NCBI RefSeq assembly: GCF_000208865.1
Contig: NC_018394.1
Location: 186,001 to 250,000, forward strand
Source: Neospora caninum Liverpool
Taxonomy: Eukaryota; Apicomplexa; Conoidasida; Eucoccidiorida; Sarcocystidae
Length of the DNA stretch: 64,000 nt
Direction: 5' to 3'
Below the pieces are notes generated by a model, which saw nothing but the letters and a program-made list of their open reading frames with translations, did not search any database and had not been told where the DNA came from. The position numbers and the translations under genes are program-made. The stretch's first letter is position 1; the number at the start of each line of letters is the position of its first letter. This document shows, piece by piece, positions 23,522 to 36,600 of the stretch.

Positions 23522-26500
23522 ATGGAGCAACCAAGTGCAGCGCCGACCTCGTCGGCCCCGTCGACGTCAGAAAGAACAGAAGCTCCTCCATCGGCGAGCG
23601 CGCTCGTGGTTGCCTCGAGTGTACCTACAGAGGAACCGGCGGTCTCGAGTCCGGCCTACTCTTCAGCTGCCCCGGTTTCCCTCTCTGCCCCGGCTACTGC
23701 TGGCTCGCCGCTGGTAGGGAGTTCCACAGCTCCCAGTTCCGCTGGGGATTCTCAAACTTCCCCCCCTCTCGAGTGTACATCGTCTTCAGCCTCTGTTAAT
23801 CCTGGCACTTCGCCTCCTTTGTCTGCTGCGTCCTCCGCGGCTGTCCGTTTGGACGGCGCCATCCACGGCTTCGATTGTGCGCGAGGCGAGCTTTTGCTCA
23901 CAGAGGCGGAGGCGCGAGCAGTCGAGGAACATTTGGTGGCCGAGTGGGCGAAGAAGGGATCAGAAACTGGCGGCGACAAGTCCGGTCGACCGCTTTGGCG
24001 TCTTCAACCGGTTATTGAGGCTGCTCGTTGCCCTGGAGGCGCGAAACGGTCTCGCAAGGGTGTAGGCGCCTCGTCGCGTCGAGGGCTGAACGCGCTTTCT
24101 GGCCTTCTTGATAGTGCAGGCGTGAAGCTCGAGCCTACAGAATTAAGCGCCTCGGGGCGTCCTCAGCGTTCTTCGCGATCCTCGTCTTCCTCTGCAGGCC
24201 CTTCAGCCGCGAGTGCACCAGCAGAAACTTTGTCTCATTCCGCCTCTCACACTTCGTCTCCTTCCCAAGAAGCATCCAGTCGGCGAGGAAACTCGAAAGA
24301 TGCACAGGCGGGAAGCCAGTCCTGGGTCCCCTCGCCGTGGGTTTGCTGGATGCATGAGGTTCTCGTGGAGCTTTGTAAACAACCGGTATGTCTCCCTTTC
24401 TTCCCGCGCGTCTCTCCGCGTGACACCCACTATCCTGAGCTCGCTCGGAAGGTCTTTCCGGCCATTCCCATCACTTTGGAAAGCGTGCTGGACCGCCTGG
24501 AGCGAAACGAATACACGTGCACCGAAGAGGTTTTCAATGACGTCTACACTGTCTTCCTGTGCGCCTTTCGATACTACGAGCCGGGAAATCAGTACTGGAT
24601 GATGGCACAAGAAGCTTCGATTGTTTTCCAGTCCCTGACTCAAAACAAGCGTCTTTTGTCCTGCGACTTTGATGGCTTCATTGCTGGCGCTCTCAACCAC
24701 TCCAGCGCCTCTGCCTCGTCCTTGGGTGTCTCGACGCCCGGGGCGGCAGGCGGCCCAGGCCTCCCGCCTGCTTCAGTGGGTCATCAGTCCAGTGTCGGAA
24801 GCAAGCAACAGATCGCGGGCCGAGTGGAGAGGAAGGGAAGAGGTCGAGACGCAGGCAAAGCGGGAAAAGGAAAAGCGAAAGGTCGAGGAGCGACAGGTCT
24901 GCAGAACTCCGGCACCAGTGGAGGTACGGATCCCGAGAAAGCGTTCTGCCGAAACATCCACGTTGAACAGACTGAAGGAAAACGTATAGGGCGGTGAGAG
25001 AGAGGGAGAAACCGAGAATCCCAGACCGTTCTCTCTGTGCGAGTTTTGTTAGCCCACGAAATGCCAGAGAGGTTACGTTTTCGCCTCTCTTTCCTGGCCC
25101 CCTTTTGTTGCTGGGTACAGACAGCAGAGGGAGGTCGTGGCACGAAGCGGCGGTGTCCCGCTCTCGTTCATGACAGTTTTGACTGACAGGGTACTTGGAG
25201 AGAAGAGTGGCATCGCAACCTATCCGAGGCAAAGGCGTTCTTACCTACGCGTCTGTCGAGAGCCGATGTGTACATGTTCACCAACTCGGTGTCGCCGACA
25301 ACGCTCGCGCGGAAGGTGATTTTCGATGCTTGCATTTGATGCACAGTTATGTGTGCTTCGGACATAAATCGGACTGGGGACTCCCTCGGTGGAAGGTGGC
25401 CTTCTAAAGCACAGCCCTCCGTTTTTGCTCTCGGAGGTCTCTCTTTTCCACACAACCCACGTTTGCTCCCGCTGTGGATTCCGTGCATCCGTTGTAACAG
25501 AGCTGGGCAACGTCTACCACGCAGGCGCTTCTGGTGCACACCTCTTCCCGTCGGGCCCTAGTGTCCCTGCAGCTTCGGGCGTGGTCAAGGCGGAAGAGCG
25601 TGAGGCCTTCCAGCAGATCCTTGGCCAGCTGGACATGGAAGTTCACCTGGAGGTAAGGACACTGCTGGAGCAGGCGGCCTTCCGCCTTTTCCCTTCCCTG
25701 CGTGCGTTTTCTGCAGATGAAGGATCCAGGATGGCATCCCCAACACGAGGCCTCAGGGGAGTGAGGGAGGAGCGTTCGAGGGCACTTTTGCGAGAGGAGT
25801 TGTGCAGGCGTTCTCCGTCTCACTGCGTTTTCCGCGGCCTCCCACAATGACTGGACTGCGGCAGGATACGCGCTGCTGATAGCCGGTGCCGGGGGACGAC
25901 GCTTAGGGTCTCGCGAAGACGCGGACAAGGGTCACCGAAAATCAGAACAAGCGTGATAGGCCATGCACCACATGCACACAGTGCTGGATTCCTCGACTTG
26001 GCAAGCGACTCCGATCTTCCGTAGTGTGTGCGCTTGTGGACCAGAGAGGAAGTGGAGACTTTTAAAAGAATGACAGTTCTCGGTGTGTGCTTTCTGGTGC
26101 ATTCAGCTGTACAGCGTCTTCAAGGATCGCGCCATGTGGCTGTCCTTTGGCACTGGAGAAGTGGAGCTGGACGACGCCAGTACTGCGCCGGAAGTTTTTC
26201 GGTGGGTTCTACGATTTCACGTGTCCAGTGTATCTCGCACTTTTGTCGTCTTCCTTTTGGGGAGTCCTGCTTTCCTCGGCGTCTCCGTGTAGCCGTTGCA
26301 GTCATCTCGCGCTGTGTCCAGTTGACGCAGAGGACACACAGGGAGATCTTTTTTTTCCTGTCCCTACACTATTTCCCTCTTCTATCCTTTTCTCTTTCTG
26401 GCGATTCCTCTCTCCTCTGTCAGGGAAATGGTTGCCTGGTGTCGAGGGAAATTGGCCGAAAAGCACCAGCGGCAAGCTTCTCACGGCCTTCCCCACGCGC

Positions 26501-27627
26501 AAAATCTCCTGTCTCCCGCGGGCCGTTCGGCGCCGCCTACGTACTCGATGCAGGCTCCAGGCGCGGCCTACGGTGGAGCGCCTCTGCTTGGTGGCGATGC
26601 TTCCCATGGAGTCACGCACGCGGCCACGAAACGACCGGCCGCGGTAAACACGCACATTCACTGCCCACACAGCTAAATGCAGCCATGCATATATTTATAT
26701 ATACAAATATATATATATATATATATATGTATACGTCTATATAGGTACACATTAAGTGTGTGGAGATGTGAAGGCATCCTTGCACTTCTACACAGCCATC
26801 GAGTATTCAAGCAGTCCAGCGACAGTTTGCACACATCTTGAACTGTTTGCATGCCTGCTTGGATGGGTGCATGAGTACATACACCCCCCCATCGATACCC
26901 TTATATATATATATTTCTATGGCAAGGAAGGCTGTGAGAATTTGAGGCGAATTTTCTGCATTCGAGCACGTTTATCTCAGAAGACAGTCTGAGCCGTTCA
27001 ACTTGTTTTCTGTCTCGGAGACAACTTCACTGACTGCTCAGTTTGCGTGGTGGAGTGCGGTTTAAGCGGGGATACACTCGCGTGTCTGTTATTTGGCCTT
27101 TGGCGTGCTGGACTTCGTTTCCCACGGTTCACTCGTGCACATTTAACGTTTCGTTTTCTCGTCTGTGGTTTCAGAGTAGCGAAGCAGGAAATCTTCCCTC
27201 GCCGCCGGAGAAGAAACAGCGCACCTCTGTGGCCGACAGCGGCAGCTCCAGCTCTTCGGATGGTGAGGGCTTTTCGAGGTCGTAGAAAGCGTCGGACTTG
27301 TCAGATATGTGCCTGGACGCAGGGTCTGGGTGTTTCGGCATGTTCTTTACGAGTGTGTCGCAGTTTTGTAAAGTGCTTGCGCGTCGCCGGTGGTCCTCCG
27401 TTTTCTGCGTCTTTACTCCCGTTGCTGTGTGTTTTTCGTGTCAAGCGTGCGCAGGGTTTTTACTAGGTTCACATCTATGTACATGTGTGAGCGGCGGATA
27501 CCTCTGCGTCTTGGTTGTTGGCTTCAACTCAATGCTGCCTGTGTTTGTGCGTTTTTACAAAACACAGTGGTCCGCGTTCTGTGCACGCGTCTCCTTTTTC
27601 TCAGACGGCAGCGACGACGATTACTGA
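23522..27627 (+). CDS. Bromodomain-containing protein with an atypical acetyl-lysine pocket
   Basis: Seven exons, phases closing, 701 aa: 23522-24923, 25190-25315, 25501-25652, 26107-26201, 26424-26643, 27175-27262, 27605-27627 (TGA). Residues 1-130 are Ser/Pro/Ala-rich and probably disordered. A bromodomain spans about 273-378 (helix Z VLVELCKQP, ZA loop LPFFPRVSP, helix B/C LDRLERNEYTCTEEVFNDVY, end YYEPGNQYWMMAQEA). It aligns without gaps to BRD4 BD1 from the PM(D) motif onward. The acetyl-lysine Asn is Tyr352 and the WPF shelf Trp is Leu, so canonical acetyl-lysine reading is doubtful. A basic Gly/Lys/Arg stretch follows (GRDAGKAGKGKAKGRG). The C-terminal half (VHVHQLGVADNARAE; LYSVFKDRAMWLSFGTGEV) is unfamiliar and ends in an acidic Ser/Asp tail (SSSSSDGSDDDY). 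A nuclear chromatin role is inferred from the fold. The start is the first ATG whose frame carries the full N-terminus. Confidence 0.88.
26689..26742. repeat. (TA)n microsatellite
   Basis: TA-rich run inside the fifth intron of the bromodomain gene; a second short TA run lies near 26901-26920. Confidence 0.95.
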
Positions 27628-29613
27628 ACTTTGTGCGCGGCTGGGCCGACAGGTCTGTTTCTTGTTCGCGCGCTCTCAGAAGACAAAGAGAGGAAAGGCA
27701 CGCCTGCCAGTGAGCAAAAGGACATCGACCGACGAGTAAACCAATCGTTTTTTCTCGAATCGACTGCCTCCGTTCCCCCGGTTGTTCTCGGTCTGTGCGT
27801 CCCGCTGCGTGCTTCGCGGTGTGCTCTCGTCCGCCTACTGGCCGTCGCGCGATCTGTCTTCTCTTTCGGAGCCCATCCAGGCAGGCGGTTGCGATGCTGC
27901 TCGAGGCCTGGCCTTTTTCGTGACTCGAGAGACATTTAAAGATTGCTTTTGGGAAACAGCCGGAAACCGGTCGGGGGCGGAGGATCTGCTTTCCGTGCAG
28001 TCGCTCGCTTCCTTTCGCCTCGTCTCTTGGGTTGCGGGAGGGGAAAGCGGCGAAACAGTGAGACAGCGCCGCGCGACTTGCCTTTCTTTCCCTTCGTGTG
28101 AAAACTCGCTTCTGTAAACCGGGTGTCGCACTCGCGTTTCTTTTGAAAGCCCCCGCGAGAGAATCGTGTCAGTGGCGCGGTCGTAGTCACGTGCGTGGGG
28201 AACGATCTGCATTCAAAAAGAGCTCTCGAGATGCCGTATTCGTTGAGAGTGTTCTTGGCGTTTGACGTTTTTTACTCGCTCGCTGCCGGCTTCCGTGGCG
28301 GTGCTCCTTTCGCAATCCTCCGGCGACCCTGCCTCTTCTTCAGGCGAACGCGCTGGGACACGTCTCCTTCCAGAGAGAATTCGGCACAAGGATTCTTTTT
28401 CTCTGCTCTCTCCAGGCTCCCTGTCTTTGCTCCTTCTTTGCCGTTTTCTCTCTAGCGTCTTCGACATCGGTTTAGTCTCAGAAATGCGTTCAGAAAATTT
28501 CCGTGCAGAGATACGGTCGAAAAAGGGGCCCTCTCACCGTCGATACAACTCCAAATAATTACAGGTATCACTCTAGCATTTAGATATACTTCAGAAGCAT
28601 CTTGTGCATTTGCTAGCGTTCAACCCGTCGATAGACAAGCGAAGTCGAGCGCCGACAAAGTCTAGAAAGATGTTTTTTCATGCAGCTTTGCGGCCAGTCG
28701 AAAAGCAGTTTCCTGGGCCGAAAGAAGCGAGCAGTTTGCGCCGAGTTCGCGAGGCGCACACAAAGTGGGGACAGTGTGCTGTGCCCCAACACAACGCAGA
28801 AAACCAAAAGGATCCGTTTTCCGCGTGGACACACATTGGCCGTTTCACCGAATAAAGAGAGAAACACACGGACGGAAAAAGCAGACATTCTCCCTGGCAG
28901 TCTTTTGCACGTTTCGCGGAACTCACTGCTCCGGAATGAACAAAAACGAAGGCGAAACGCGCTCCAGCAAACAAGAAACCAATGCGCCTGTTTCGCCTCC
29001 TCTTTGTGACAGCGCTGAGGCACAAGGCAAACGCGCCGTCTCGCCGCACGCCCACGTACGCGTTTCTTCTTTTCCTCAGCACAGCGGCGACTCGAATTAA
29101 CAGCGCGGGAAAGCGGCTACTCAGATGCTAATATGGTCGGGACCATCGTACTGGGAGTGGGAATCTCTGTGACAGGAGTCTGGATAAAGCCGTTTTCGTT
29201 CTCCCTTCGTCTCCGAATGCATCTGCTTTTGCATTTCCTTTCTCTGCAAATCCGCCTGCCGACTTGCTGTCACGGTGCTGGCACTACAGACTACAGTCTC
29301 GTGCGAGAAAAAAACCGCGACAGGAGCGCCTCTGTGTATGTTCTTCGTCTTTGAACACCTGCCGAAAGATGCTCCAGTCCCTGTCCCATTTCCGTGTTTT
29401 TCAGGCGCTTCCAAGTCACCGCTTGCCTCATTTTGCCTGCGATGTGTGTTTTCTTCTCAACCGCACACACACACACACACCAGAGGGAACAGATACTCTG
29501 GCTCTCCGTGTCGAGGCGTTTGCGTCGTATCGTCTCCACTTTCACGTTTTTCTGTGTCAGCTCTTCGCCTCAGCCACGTGTGTACGGCGGGAGCGTGGTT
29601 AAAACGTTTCAGC
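27628..29613. other. Intergenic between convergent stops, no gene seen
   Basis: About 2.0 kb between the bromodomain gene stop (+) and the SNRNP27 stop (-). It presumably contains both 3' UTRs. The strand composition is purine/pyrimidine skewed, which yields many spurious open frames. A (CA)n stretch lies at about 29462-29480. I see nothing else that can be named. Confidence 0.6.
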
Positions 29614-30856
29614 CTAGAACACGGGCGAGAGGGGACGGTTGAAACCTCCCTTTCTGTTCATGTACTGCCTGAACTTGCGCTTGGTTTTCTTGTTCACCCC
29701 GGACATGCTCGACGCGGTGTGGTCTCGCCCTTTGGATGAGGCGAAGCCTTCAATCCCCATCAATTTCTGCATCAGTTGCTCCTCGGTCAGATCCTCCTCT
29801 TCGCTCGCGTCGCTCGCGTCCATGCTGCTGTCCCGGCTTCTTCGGCTTCTCTCCCTCTCTTCTTCCCGGCCTCTCCCTCTTCGGTCCTTCGCGCCGTTCG
29901 CGTGGCCCGAAGAGGAGGAATGCGGCGCAGACGAAAATGCGTTTCTCCCCTCTCGCTCCCTCGAGCGACTCCGAGAGGAGCCCCGCCCGTGCACGTAGGA
30001 AGACGAACCCGAATGACCGTAGCCGCTCGAGCCGCCTGCGTGTCCGCGAAATGGCGCGCTTCCGTGGTACGAACTGTCTGTGCGGCTGCCTCTGTCTCGT
30101 TCTCGATCGCGGAGGCTCTCGTGGTAGTCGTCTCTTCCGAAGCGGCCGCGGTCTCTGTGCAGGAAACACAGCCGCCGCATACCCGCACAATCTCGCGTTC
30201 GGAGACGCTCTCACGCGAGATCCCCTCAAACGCGCTTGCTGGCTCGGCCTCTGTGTGTGGGGCGTGAGCTGCGTTAGGAAAGTGAAACTGCGTGGCCTTT
30301 TTCCTCATGGCGCGGGTTCCAGTCTTCCAAATCAGACACACACACGTGGACGGCGTCACGACACCGCACAGACAGGGAAAGGAAGAGCTTCCAGGCCACG
30401 TGGACCTTCGAAAACCGACAGCCATGGCGACTGGGAAACAGGACACTCGGGGACGGAGAAACACGGAACGGGGAACTCGGCACCATCTTGAAACGTTCTA
30501 CAGAGAAACCTCTGCGGCTTATCTTTGCCTTCCGCCTCTCTTTGTTCGCCGTCTGCGCCGCCTCTTTGGTTTCTCCCGACTTTTCTGTCTCGCAAAAAGG
30601 TCTCCCGGCCTTTCCGTTGCTCGCCCTCTCTTTCCGCTGATCCTCACCTGTCCCTGTCAGAAGAGCGATAGTAGCTGTCTCGGTCTCTCGCGTCTCGAGA
30701 ACTTCTCCCTCGGGTGTCGTCTCTCCTGTCTCCTCTGTCTCTCGCGTCCCTCTCGCGCTGTCTCCGCCCGTCTTCGCTGTGGTACGAGGGCTCATACCCC
30801 GACCTTCTTCCATCCCTGCCGCCTCTCTCGTCTCCGTAGTCCCTTCGCGAATCCAT
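29614..30856 (-). CDS. SNRNP27: U4/U6.U5 tri-snRNP 27 kDa protein (SNRNP27)
   Basis: Two exons, phase closing: 30856-30648 and 30154-29614 (TAG), 249 aa. The C-terminal block ([18 protein letters not shown], preceded by [18 protein letters not shown]) is nearly the same as human SNRNP27 (MKLMGFASFDSTKG ... [17 protein letters not shown]), which defines the family. The rest is an Arg/Ser/Asp/Gly-rich RS-like region from the first residues ([16 protein letters not shown]) to about residue 175, longer than in the 155-aa human protein. SNRNP27 is a component of the spliceosomal tri-snRNP acting before activation near the 5' splice site and the Prp8/Snu66 interface; it is nuclear. The start ATG at 30856 is the first in frame and the RS region begins at once, which supports it. 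Phosphorylation of the RS region is expected from family knowledge, not visible here. Confidence 0.95.
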
Positions 30857-33674
30857 GCTGCCGACAGGGACACACAAAGAGAAGCGCAGGGAGAACAGAA
30901 AACGCGGGAAGGAACAGGCTGGCAGCGGCCTCCAGCCGGCGCGGTACAGGAACACAAACGGCGAGAATGACTCTGAGTGGACGGAAACGCCACGCAAAAG
31001 AGGGAAAACAGAAAGGGAGAAACGCGGGCGGATGAAGCCAGGGGATGGGAGAGAAACCGTCAGAGAGTCGTCAGCGGAGCACAAAGCGAGATGGGGAAAA
31101 TGGGAGAAGACGGGCAGGTGTCTTCAGTAGACCTCGCAATTCCAACAAGTAGGGGAAAAGAAGCCGTCAAGTGACAAGTGAAAGGGCGTGGGAACAGAGA
31201 TGACGCCCGAAACAGAGGAGATTTCACCGAAACGCTTCTCAGGAAATGCGATTTCTTCATCGAAAAGGCGGACGGCACCAGTGGAGAGCCCGAAAAGATC
31301 TGCCCCGCCGAACGGAAGAAACGCGCCTACGTTCTGCTCATGAGATGGAACGAAGGCGAGTGAAGAATCGACGAAAGTGAATGAAACAAAAGGGGAACGA
31401 GCGCCACCATGCAGCCGACGATTTTGACCGCTTTTCCAGGATTCTCCTGTCGGCACGTGTGGTGCTGTCCAGCGACATGCTTGAGGAAACTGCTCTCAAG
31501 ACTGGAGAGCAGCGTTTCTTCGTCAGATCTCGCCAAAAATGACAAACGAAGCCAACGTCTCGAAAGAGATCGAACCCTAAAAACGCCGGAAACGAGCCTC
31601 GGCGTTTCTCGTCGTCCGAACAGGGAGACAAGCATGCAGTCGCCGTGCCGGCTGTCCACCGCCGTGCGTTTCACGCAACGGCGAAGAAGGACTAGTCACA
31701 GTGTGTTTCCTAGACACACTCAAACGTTGCACGCCTTTCTTCTCCTACTTTTTCTGGAAGAACTCGTATCTCTCTTCTTTTTCTCGGGCCAGTGTGATGC
31801 GATCGGCCGTTTCTCTCGATGCTGCGACCGCCCGACAGTCAACCCGCCAGCAACAACGCGCCTCACAAAAGGTCAAGAATCCTCAGAACGAGTTGAAGGA
31901 GGCAAAAATCTCCTTTCACCGTCTCTCAGTCTTTTTTGACACATCTTGCCAGGCAGTTGTCAGTTCTGCGACAACAGAGCAAAGGAGTGAAGCGGGTTTA
32001 TAAGGCCTTCATTAGCAGCAACCGCACGCGAACATGAGCGTCACCTGCTTCCTTCTATCACGAAAACGGGAACTCGCTGGGGATGATTTCTTTGAACCAT
32101 CACCCCCACCTTGCTTTTTTGGAAGTTTTACCTTTCTGCTCGGGTGTTTTTTAGCTGGAAAAAAGTTACACGGCCTCGGACACTTCGACGTAGGACGACT
32201 CAGGAGAGTCCGCGGTGCCGGCAGCCGCGGGAAGATAGCACGAGGAGCGTGTGTGCCTGTTTCGGTCTTGCCGTTTCGTTTTCGTTGCCGTTATGTGGCA
32301 AGCAGGAAAGATCAAAGCGCGAGCGGTTGTGCAGTGGTAAAGGAGCTAGCGCGTTGCTCTTGGGCAACCCTGGGCGACGGGGGAAGTGGATTTCCTAAAC
32401 ACTTTCGGTGCGGGGATGGCCGTGGGTCTGGTAGATGAGCGTTAAAATCAAGAACTACCCTGGTCCTCTCCTGCTATGTGACGCACTGGGGAAACACCAG
32501 ACTCCGACAGGAGAAAGGCTGGTCGCGCCGTGCCTGTCCCACTGTGTTGAAACACGAAGCAAAGCATGCAACCGACACGGGCAGTGCTTTGAAACTTTAA
32601 CGAGAATCTGAGATTCACACTGCCACATAGCGAAGGCACGAACACGTCTTGGCAGATCGCGCATTTCTGTGGCCGCTGAACCGGTGTGGTGTGGCAGCTG
32701 CCTGCTCGGTCCGACCCTTGAGTTTGTTTCTCGGCGTTCAAACCGCGTTCTTCTCCGTCTGCGAACAGAAACCACCTCTTTGGTCGCGAGACGGAGAGAC
32801 TGTCAGTGTATACACTTCCTTTAGTTAAAGCTGCAGCTGGAGACTTCTGCCACTGGGCTCCCACTATCACTGAGCCTCGCAGGTGTTCATCCGTCGAACC
32901 ACACTGTCCGTCTCTTGCGGAACGCCTTCCAGATTTCACGCGGGCAATGAGGTCACGTCGTGATCCCTGTCCTGGTTTACCTGCCTACTACGGGACGTTT
33001 CCCTGAGTGCCGACGCGTTCCTGCCGGGAAACGCGCAAAGAAGCGAAACGAATCGTGTATGCCCGCCCGTGGCCTTAACAGTAAGTAGAACGCGTCTTCG
33101 TTACCAAAGGTGAACTCAAACGCCACCGGTCCTGCGTCTCAACTTTGGAGAAAGCGGATATGGCTGTGACGCCGTGCAGTTTTCCATCGTTTTCGGAAAC
33201 ATTCCGTCACAGGCACCACCCCATTTTCGTCGCCTTTCTCAAGTAAACGTGATTTCCAGCTTTTTCAATAAGCGAGAAACGCATGTCCCTCTTTCCTTAC
33301 ACTCCACCGTCTCCGGAGCCGTCTAAATAAACTGTGTGAAGCGCCTTCGGAGAGGTTCCCCTGGCGGCAACACACCGGTAATGCCTTAAGCACGTTTCTC
33401 TCGCTTCGTGTTCCTCCTTTTTTCCTCCCCTCTTTCCTTTTCAACTTCCGTCCTGCCGCACGCCCAGCAGCGGGATGCGTAATGCCGATCAAGACTGCAG
33501 TGACGAAAAACGTTTTTTCGCGTGGTCAGGCAGAGTGTGTGTCACGCCGTCGCGTTCCAGGTTGGCGCTCTGCAAGGCGCCCAGAGGGCCCACGGAACTT
33601 TGCTTTCTCCCTGCATCTGTGTGTCCCGGTTTCTGGAAAAAATCCGCCGGCATGCGCGCCGACGGCCGCAGCCC
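30857..33674. other. Intergenic, about 2.8 kb, no gene supported
   Basis: Lies upstream of SNRNP27 and downstream of the aldehyde dehydrogenase stop (both minus). It should include the SNRNP27 promoter and the 3' UTR of the dehydrogenase gene. Open frames are short and compositionally biased. A stretch near 32325-32400 looked faintly tRNA-like and was rejected. Confidence 0.55.
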
Positions 33675-36600
33675 TCATAAATTCGCCACGAATGCAGACA
33701 CGATCTTGGTGATTTGTCCGCTGAAACTGAACCAGCCTTGTGTAGACCGCCGGGCCAGCACGGCATCGACAATCCGTCTCCAGAGCTTCGCCATTTTGCG
33801 AACGTTACTGGTCGTGCTCGGCACGATCAACTGCGAAGACAGAAGACACATTTCGATCGAATGCTTCGCGGCAAAAGACCGGCAGAACGCGCTACAGGAG
33901 AAAGGACGCACACAGCGGAACCCGCGCGAACAAACAGCGGAGCACCTGAAGAGGAGATAGGACGCAAGAGGCGAGGTTGGTCAGGCTGCTCTATTTACAC
34001 TTACTGGCATACATTTCAGTCACGTCATTGTTTTTTGTGCAACACTGCTAAACTCGTACTTGACGGAGGGCGACATTGAGCGTCGACCGGCGGAGGAACG
34101 CGGCTGCGGCCGAGACAACACGGCACCTCCGCTCGGAAAACAAAACGCGAAACCGTTTCCGGAATGCCTTCCGCTTACCAACTGAGTGAAGTTGAGGAAA
34201 GGTGCTCGGAGGACCGACTTGATGGGGCGTTTGAAGCCGTAACAGTTGCCGTACTGGAGAAACAGAGACACACAAAAAACAGCGGAAATCCGCAAGGAGC
34301 CAGAAGGACCGGAACGCGGCTGCCTGGACGAATGAGAGAGAGAAACAGGCGAGGCAGACGAAGCGTGGCAACGAGAGAGGAAGGAGACTCAGACGAGAAG
34401 TCGGGCAGCGGCGCGCACGGGGATGATATCGGAGAGACAGGGCGAAGGACACAAATGGAGAGGAAAGCAAATAGGCGACGCGAGAGGAAAAACACAAGCG
34501 AGAGAGAGGTGGAAAGCCGAAGTACGTGGCCGACCCGACCCCTCCACGGCCCGACCTCTGCAAAAACACGGCAGCCTCGAAGAGAGACGAAACGTACGTT
34601 TTCACAAGACGACGAAAACGCGCGTCGCGCGATTGAAACGGCTCGCCGCTCCAACACAGAAAAGAGACTTGAGCACTTTCGGCCACAGACGCACAAAAGG
34701 CCTCCGTTCTGCTCTTTACTCAAACATGATTTTGCGGAAAAACACAGACGCGAGAAGCGGCGAAGATACCTGTTGAAGAGTTATGTGACGAACTAAGGAA
34801 ACCCGCGAGTCTTTCGGGAACTCGCGCCGGAAACGGAAGTTCCCTGATTTTTCTGCTTGTAAACAGAGAATGCTCTGTCGACCTTTCGCCCCCCCCCCCC
34901 CCCCCCGTTCAAACGCAAATCCCCCGGATCCCGTTTTTAGGTTCACTACTCTGGGCCTTTCCGACACACACGACCCAAAAAGCCACAAAGCTTCGAAAGC
35001 TCGGTTTTTCCGCCTTGGCCTACAACTCCAATGCCGGACTGAAGATCCAAGAGAGAACCGCCAGGGTGCCCTCCCCAGATGAGGCTCGGGAAGGCGATCG
35101 CCAGCATCGTCAACGTGTTGACGTGGACGGAGCCGTAGCGGAGATCCACGATCGCATCTTCTACGGCCTGCAGAGAGGACAGACAAAATTTGAAGAGAGC
35201 TGTGTCACCGCCAGGCTGGGATGCAGTGTCGAAACTTTAGTCGACGGCCATCTGCCACGGCCCCGAGGAAGCGCGAGGGACCGGTCGAGGTTTTTGACAG
35301 CTGATAAACCGCGAGAGAGGCGAGAGTCTTTGTCTACCTCGGATTCAAGTTCTATTGCTCGTGAAAAAATCGTGGCGAGCGCATTAAGCACAGAGACGTC
35401 AGGGTAGATTTGAACAGGCCTCTCTACAAACTCTCCCCGCAACGAAAGTTTCTTTCCGAAAGGTGGCGAGCGCACAACAGAAGACGCGACGAGACCAAGA
35501 AACTGAGTCGCCTTTTTTCCTCTGGAGCTTTGCCGGTCGAAAAGCTGCAAGATTCGCGCGCAAAATCTGCATGCGATTCGAGCACAGAAACGGTTCGACG
35601 GTCGATCTCTCGCAGCGCTGAGGCCTCATGCGAAAAACAATTTCCATGCAGCGCCGCCATCCAACGGCCGCTCAAACTGAACAAGGACGTACGGTGGAAC
35701 GTCTCTTTCCGTTCCCAACCGAAGAGCGTCGAGAGCTCTCACTTCAGCGAGCGGGGCTAGACGCGAGTTAGAGGGAACCAAACTCGCAGAACGCGAAAAC
35801 GGAGAGAATGCCCGGAGTATGCTGCCGCCTTCTCCCCTCTCTCGGCCTCTCACCTGTTCATCTTTCGGTCCATTTGGCTTCACGGAGACGCTCACAGACA
35901 ACGTTCCACGCACCTTCTCGTTCACGTACTGTACCGCCTTGGGCAAAAATTCTGCAACTGTGGCAGGCGTGTCGAGAGCCACTTCTGCACAGACAGGCGC
36001 AAACATCTCCTGCCGAGGAAGGAAAAGGAAAAGGCACAAAACCAGAAAATTAGCTCAACATCCCGACGCGGTCCACGGGAATCTTTTTGCCAAAACGCGG
36101 AGACAGAACGCCGCTGAACGGTTACAGACACACTTGACGAGATCCCGGATTGCGCGCGGGTTACAGCAGTTCTTCGAAGTCTGTTTCCTACTGTCTATTC
36201 CGGTCTATACGAGTCGCTACACAAAGAGACATATACACAGATTTTTATAGATCTTTTCTGATCCAGCCTTGCAAGTCAGGGATTTGAAGCCGGCTGAGCT
36301 TTCAGGATGTGGCGATCGTGAGTGTTGACAACCTGGTTTTCCACAAATCCAACGAGGCTGCAGATACCTCGCAGTTTGTGTGTGGACAGAACACAGATAC
36401 GCGCCCGTTGCTGCTCCGACACTCTTCTCGTCTGGCGTCTGAGAGAGACGAAACTGAAGCGTTTCTCACAGGCAGAACCCACCAGGAGACGCACAGTGTG
36501 TCGGGCCAAGACGTCGAACACACAAAGCGAGAACTGAAAGCCTCACTCTTTGCGCAGGGCGTCTCCTGTTTTCGCTTCGAGTGGAACACAAACTTTGCAT

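Noticed and set aside
25389..25500. Zinc-finger-like CSRCGF upstream of LGNVYHAGASG
   Set aside because: The acceptor at 25500 gives a phase-correct join from 25315; including the CxxC part would break the phase.
29736..30491. 251-codon plus-strand frame and further frames over the RS region
   Set aside because: They are shadows of the SNRNP27 RS repeats on the other strand.
32325..32400. tRNA-like string (GTGCAGTGGTAAAGGAGC)
   Set aside because: No acceptor-stem pairing and no T-loop GTTC consensus could be found.
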